This document shows, piece by piece, positions 32,003 through 32,288 of a stretch of DNA of 32,288 nt. The translations under genes were made by a program, and so were the position numbers. Numbering within the stretch: the stretch's first letter is position 1; each line of letters opens with the position of its first letter. Source of the DNA: Clostridia bacterium (GTDB lineage: Bacteria; Bacillota; Clostridia; Oscillospirales; CAG-382); the NCBI GenBank assembly GCA_017447445.1, contig JAFSNK010000040.1, forward strand, positions 1 through 32,288. The letters are read 5' to 3'. The notes beneath the pieces are model-generated. The model was not told the DNA's origin and did no database searches. It saw only the letters and a program-made list of their open reading frames with translations.

Positions 32003-32074
32003 ACAATTCGCGCGCCGGAATCAGTCTGCGCGGGCGCTGTGAGGACGGCGACAATTAAATAGTACTTACATAAT

Positions 32075-32151
32075 CGGGGTGTGGCTCAGCTTGGTAGAGC
32101 GCTTGGTTCGGGACCAAGAGGCCGGAGGTTCAAATCCTCTCACTCCGACCA
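32075..32151 (+). tRNA. tRNA-Pro (anticodon CGG)
   Basis: The 77-base sequence folds as a tRNA: acceptor stem CGGGGTG (32075-32081) with CACTCCG (32141-32147, one G-U pair), D arm GCTC...GAGC, anticodon stem CTTGG/CCAAG with loop TTCGGGA, and T arm GGAGG/CCTCT-side with TTCAAAT. Anticodon CGG reads proline CCG, a common codon in this GC-rich genome. The CCA end is encoded (32149-32151). Confidence 0.95.
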
Positions 32152-32153
32152 TG

Positions 32154-32197
32154 CTGAGTGTTCATAACGCAAGTGAGTTATGGACACTCAGTTTTTC
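32154..32197 (+). terminator. Terminator after tRNA-Pro
   Basis: A 15-base-pair stem with one G-U pair (32154-32168 with 32177-32191), loop of eight bases, then TTTTT (32192-32196). Confidence 0.92.
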
Positions 32198-32232
32198 TAT
32201 ATATTCAACTTATCTGATATTCGTATGTAGGG

Positions 32233-32262
32233 GAGCAGGCTCGGTGAGTCTGCTCGTTTTTT
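32233..32262 (+). terminator. Second intrinsic terminator-like hairpin
   Basis: A ten-base-pair stem (32233-32242 with 32246-32255, one G-U pair), three-base loop, then a G and six T. No gene is visible between it and the first terminator, so it probably backs it up or ends another transcript. Confidence 0.75.
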
Positions 32263-32288
32263 GTCAGGCGGTCACGGTATTGGGAAGA

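Overview
The window looks like a chromosomal segment of an endospore-forming, GC-rich Bacillota, most likely class Clostridia. I infer this from gene order (the yabM-yabN-hup-yabO-yabP-yabQ-divIC-yabR block, plsX-rnc-smc-ftsY, cdaA-cdaR, rel-dtd-hemZ), from the sporulation-linked genes yabP and yabQ, and from Shine-Dalgarno sites and consensus sigma-A promoters. No genus can be assigned from sequence alone.

Layout. (1) Positions 1-129 look like the 3' end of an IS3-type insertion sequence: the last 17 codons of a transposase, a large palindrome and a putative terminal repeat. (2) 163-1598, minus strand: an RNHCP-type small zinc-ribbon protein, translationally coupled to a membrane protein of unknown function. 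(3) A divergent promoter region (about 1641-1690) precedes plus-strand yqhQ-like DUF1385 and prmC. (4) A strong promoter at 3664-3692 starts an exceptionally compact run of 17 genes to 27875 (trmH-type methylase, dprA, topA, plsX, rnc, radical SAM gene, smc, ftsY, rdgB, cdaA, cdaR, recJ, rel, dtd, hemZ, nucleoside kinase, yabM-like flippase, mazG counted last). Most junctions are ATGA or TGATG overlaps, and I saw no terminator inside the run. (5) HU has its own consensus promoter and a terminator, followed by rlbP/yabO, yabP, yabQ, divIC and an S1-domain gene, closed by a bidirectional terminator. (6) A minus-strand ECF-type sigma factor carries an unusual C-terminal extension of about 370 residues. 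(7) A tRNA-Pro(CGG) with a perfect-consensus promoter and two successive terminator-like hairpins ends the window.

Functional themes are housekeeping: DNA uptake, topology and segregation (dprA, topA, smc, recJ), RNA and translation quality control (trmH-type, rnc, dtd, prmC, rlbP, S1), nucleotide sanitation (rdgB, mazG), second messengers (cdaA for c-di-AMP, rel for (p)ppGpp), membrane and envelope (plsX, flippase, ftsY) and division or sporulation (divIC, yabP, yabQ). I found no CRISPR array, toxin-antitoxin pair, phage or defence island. The least-explained items are the sigma factor fusion, the membrane protein next to the IS end, the divergent promoter overlap at 1641-1690, the yabQ/divIC overlap and the altered active-site motifs in the Dtd protein.
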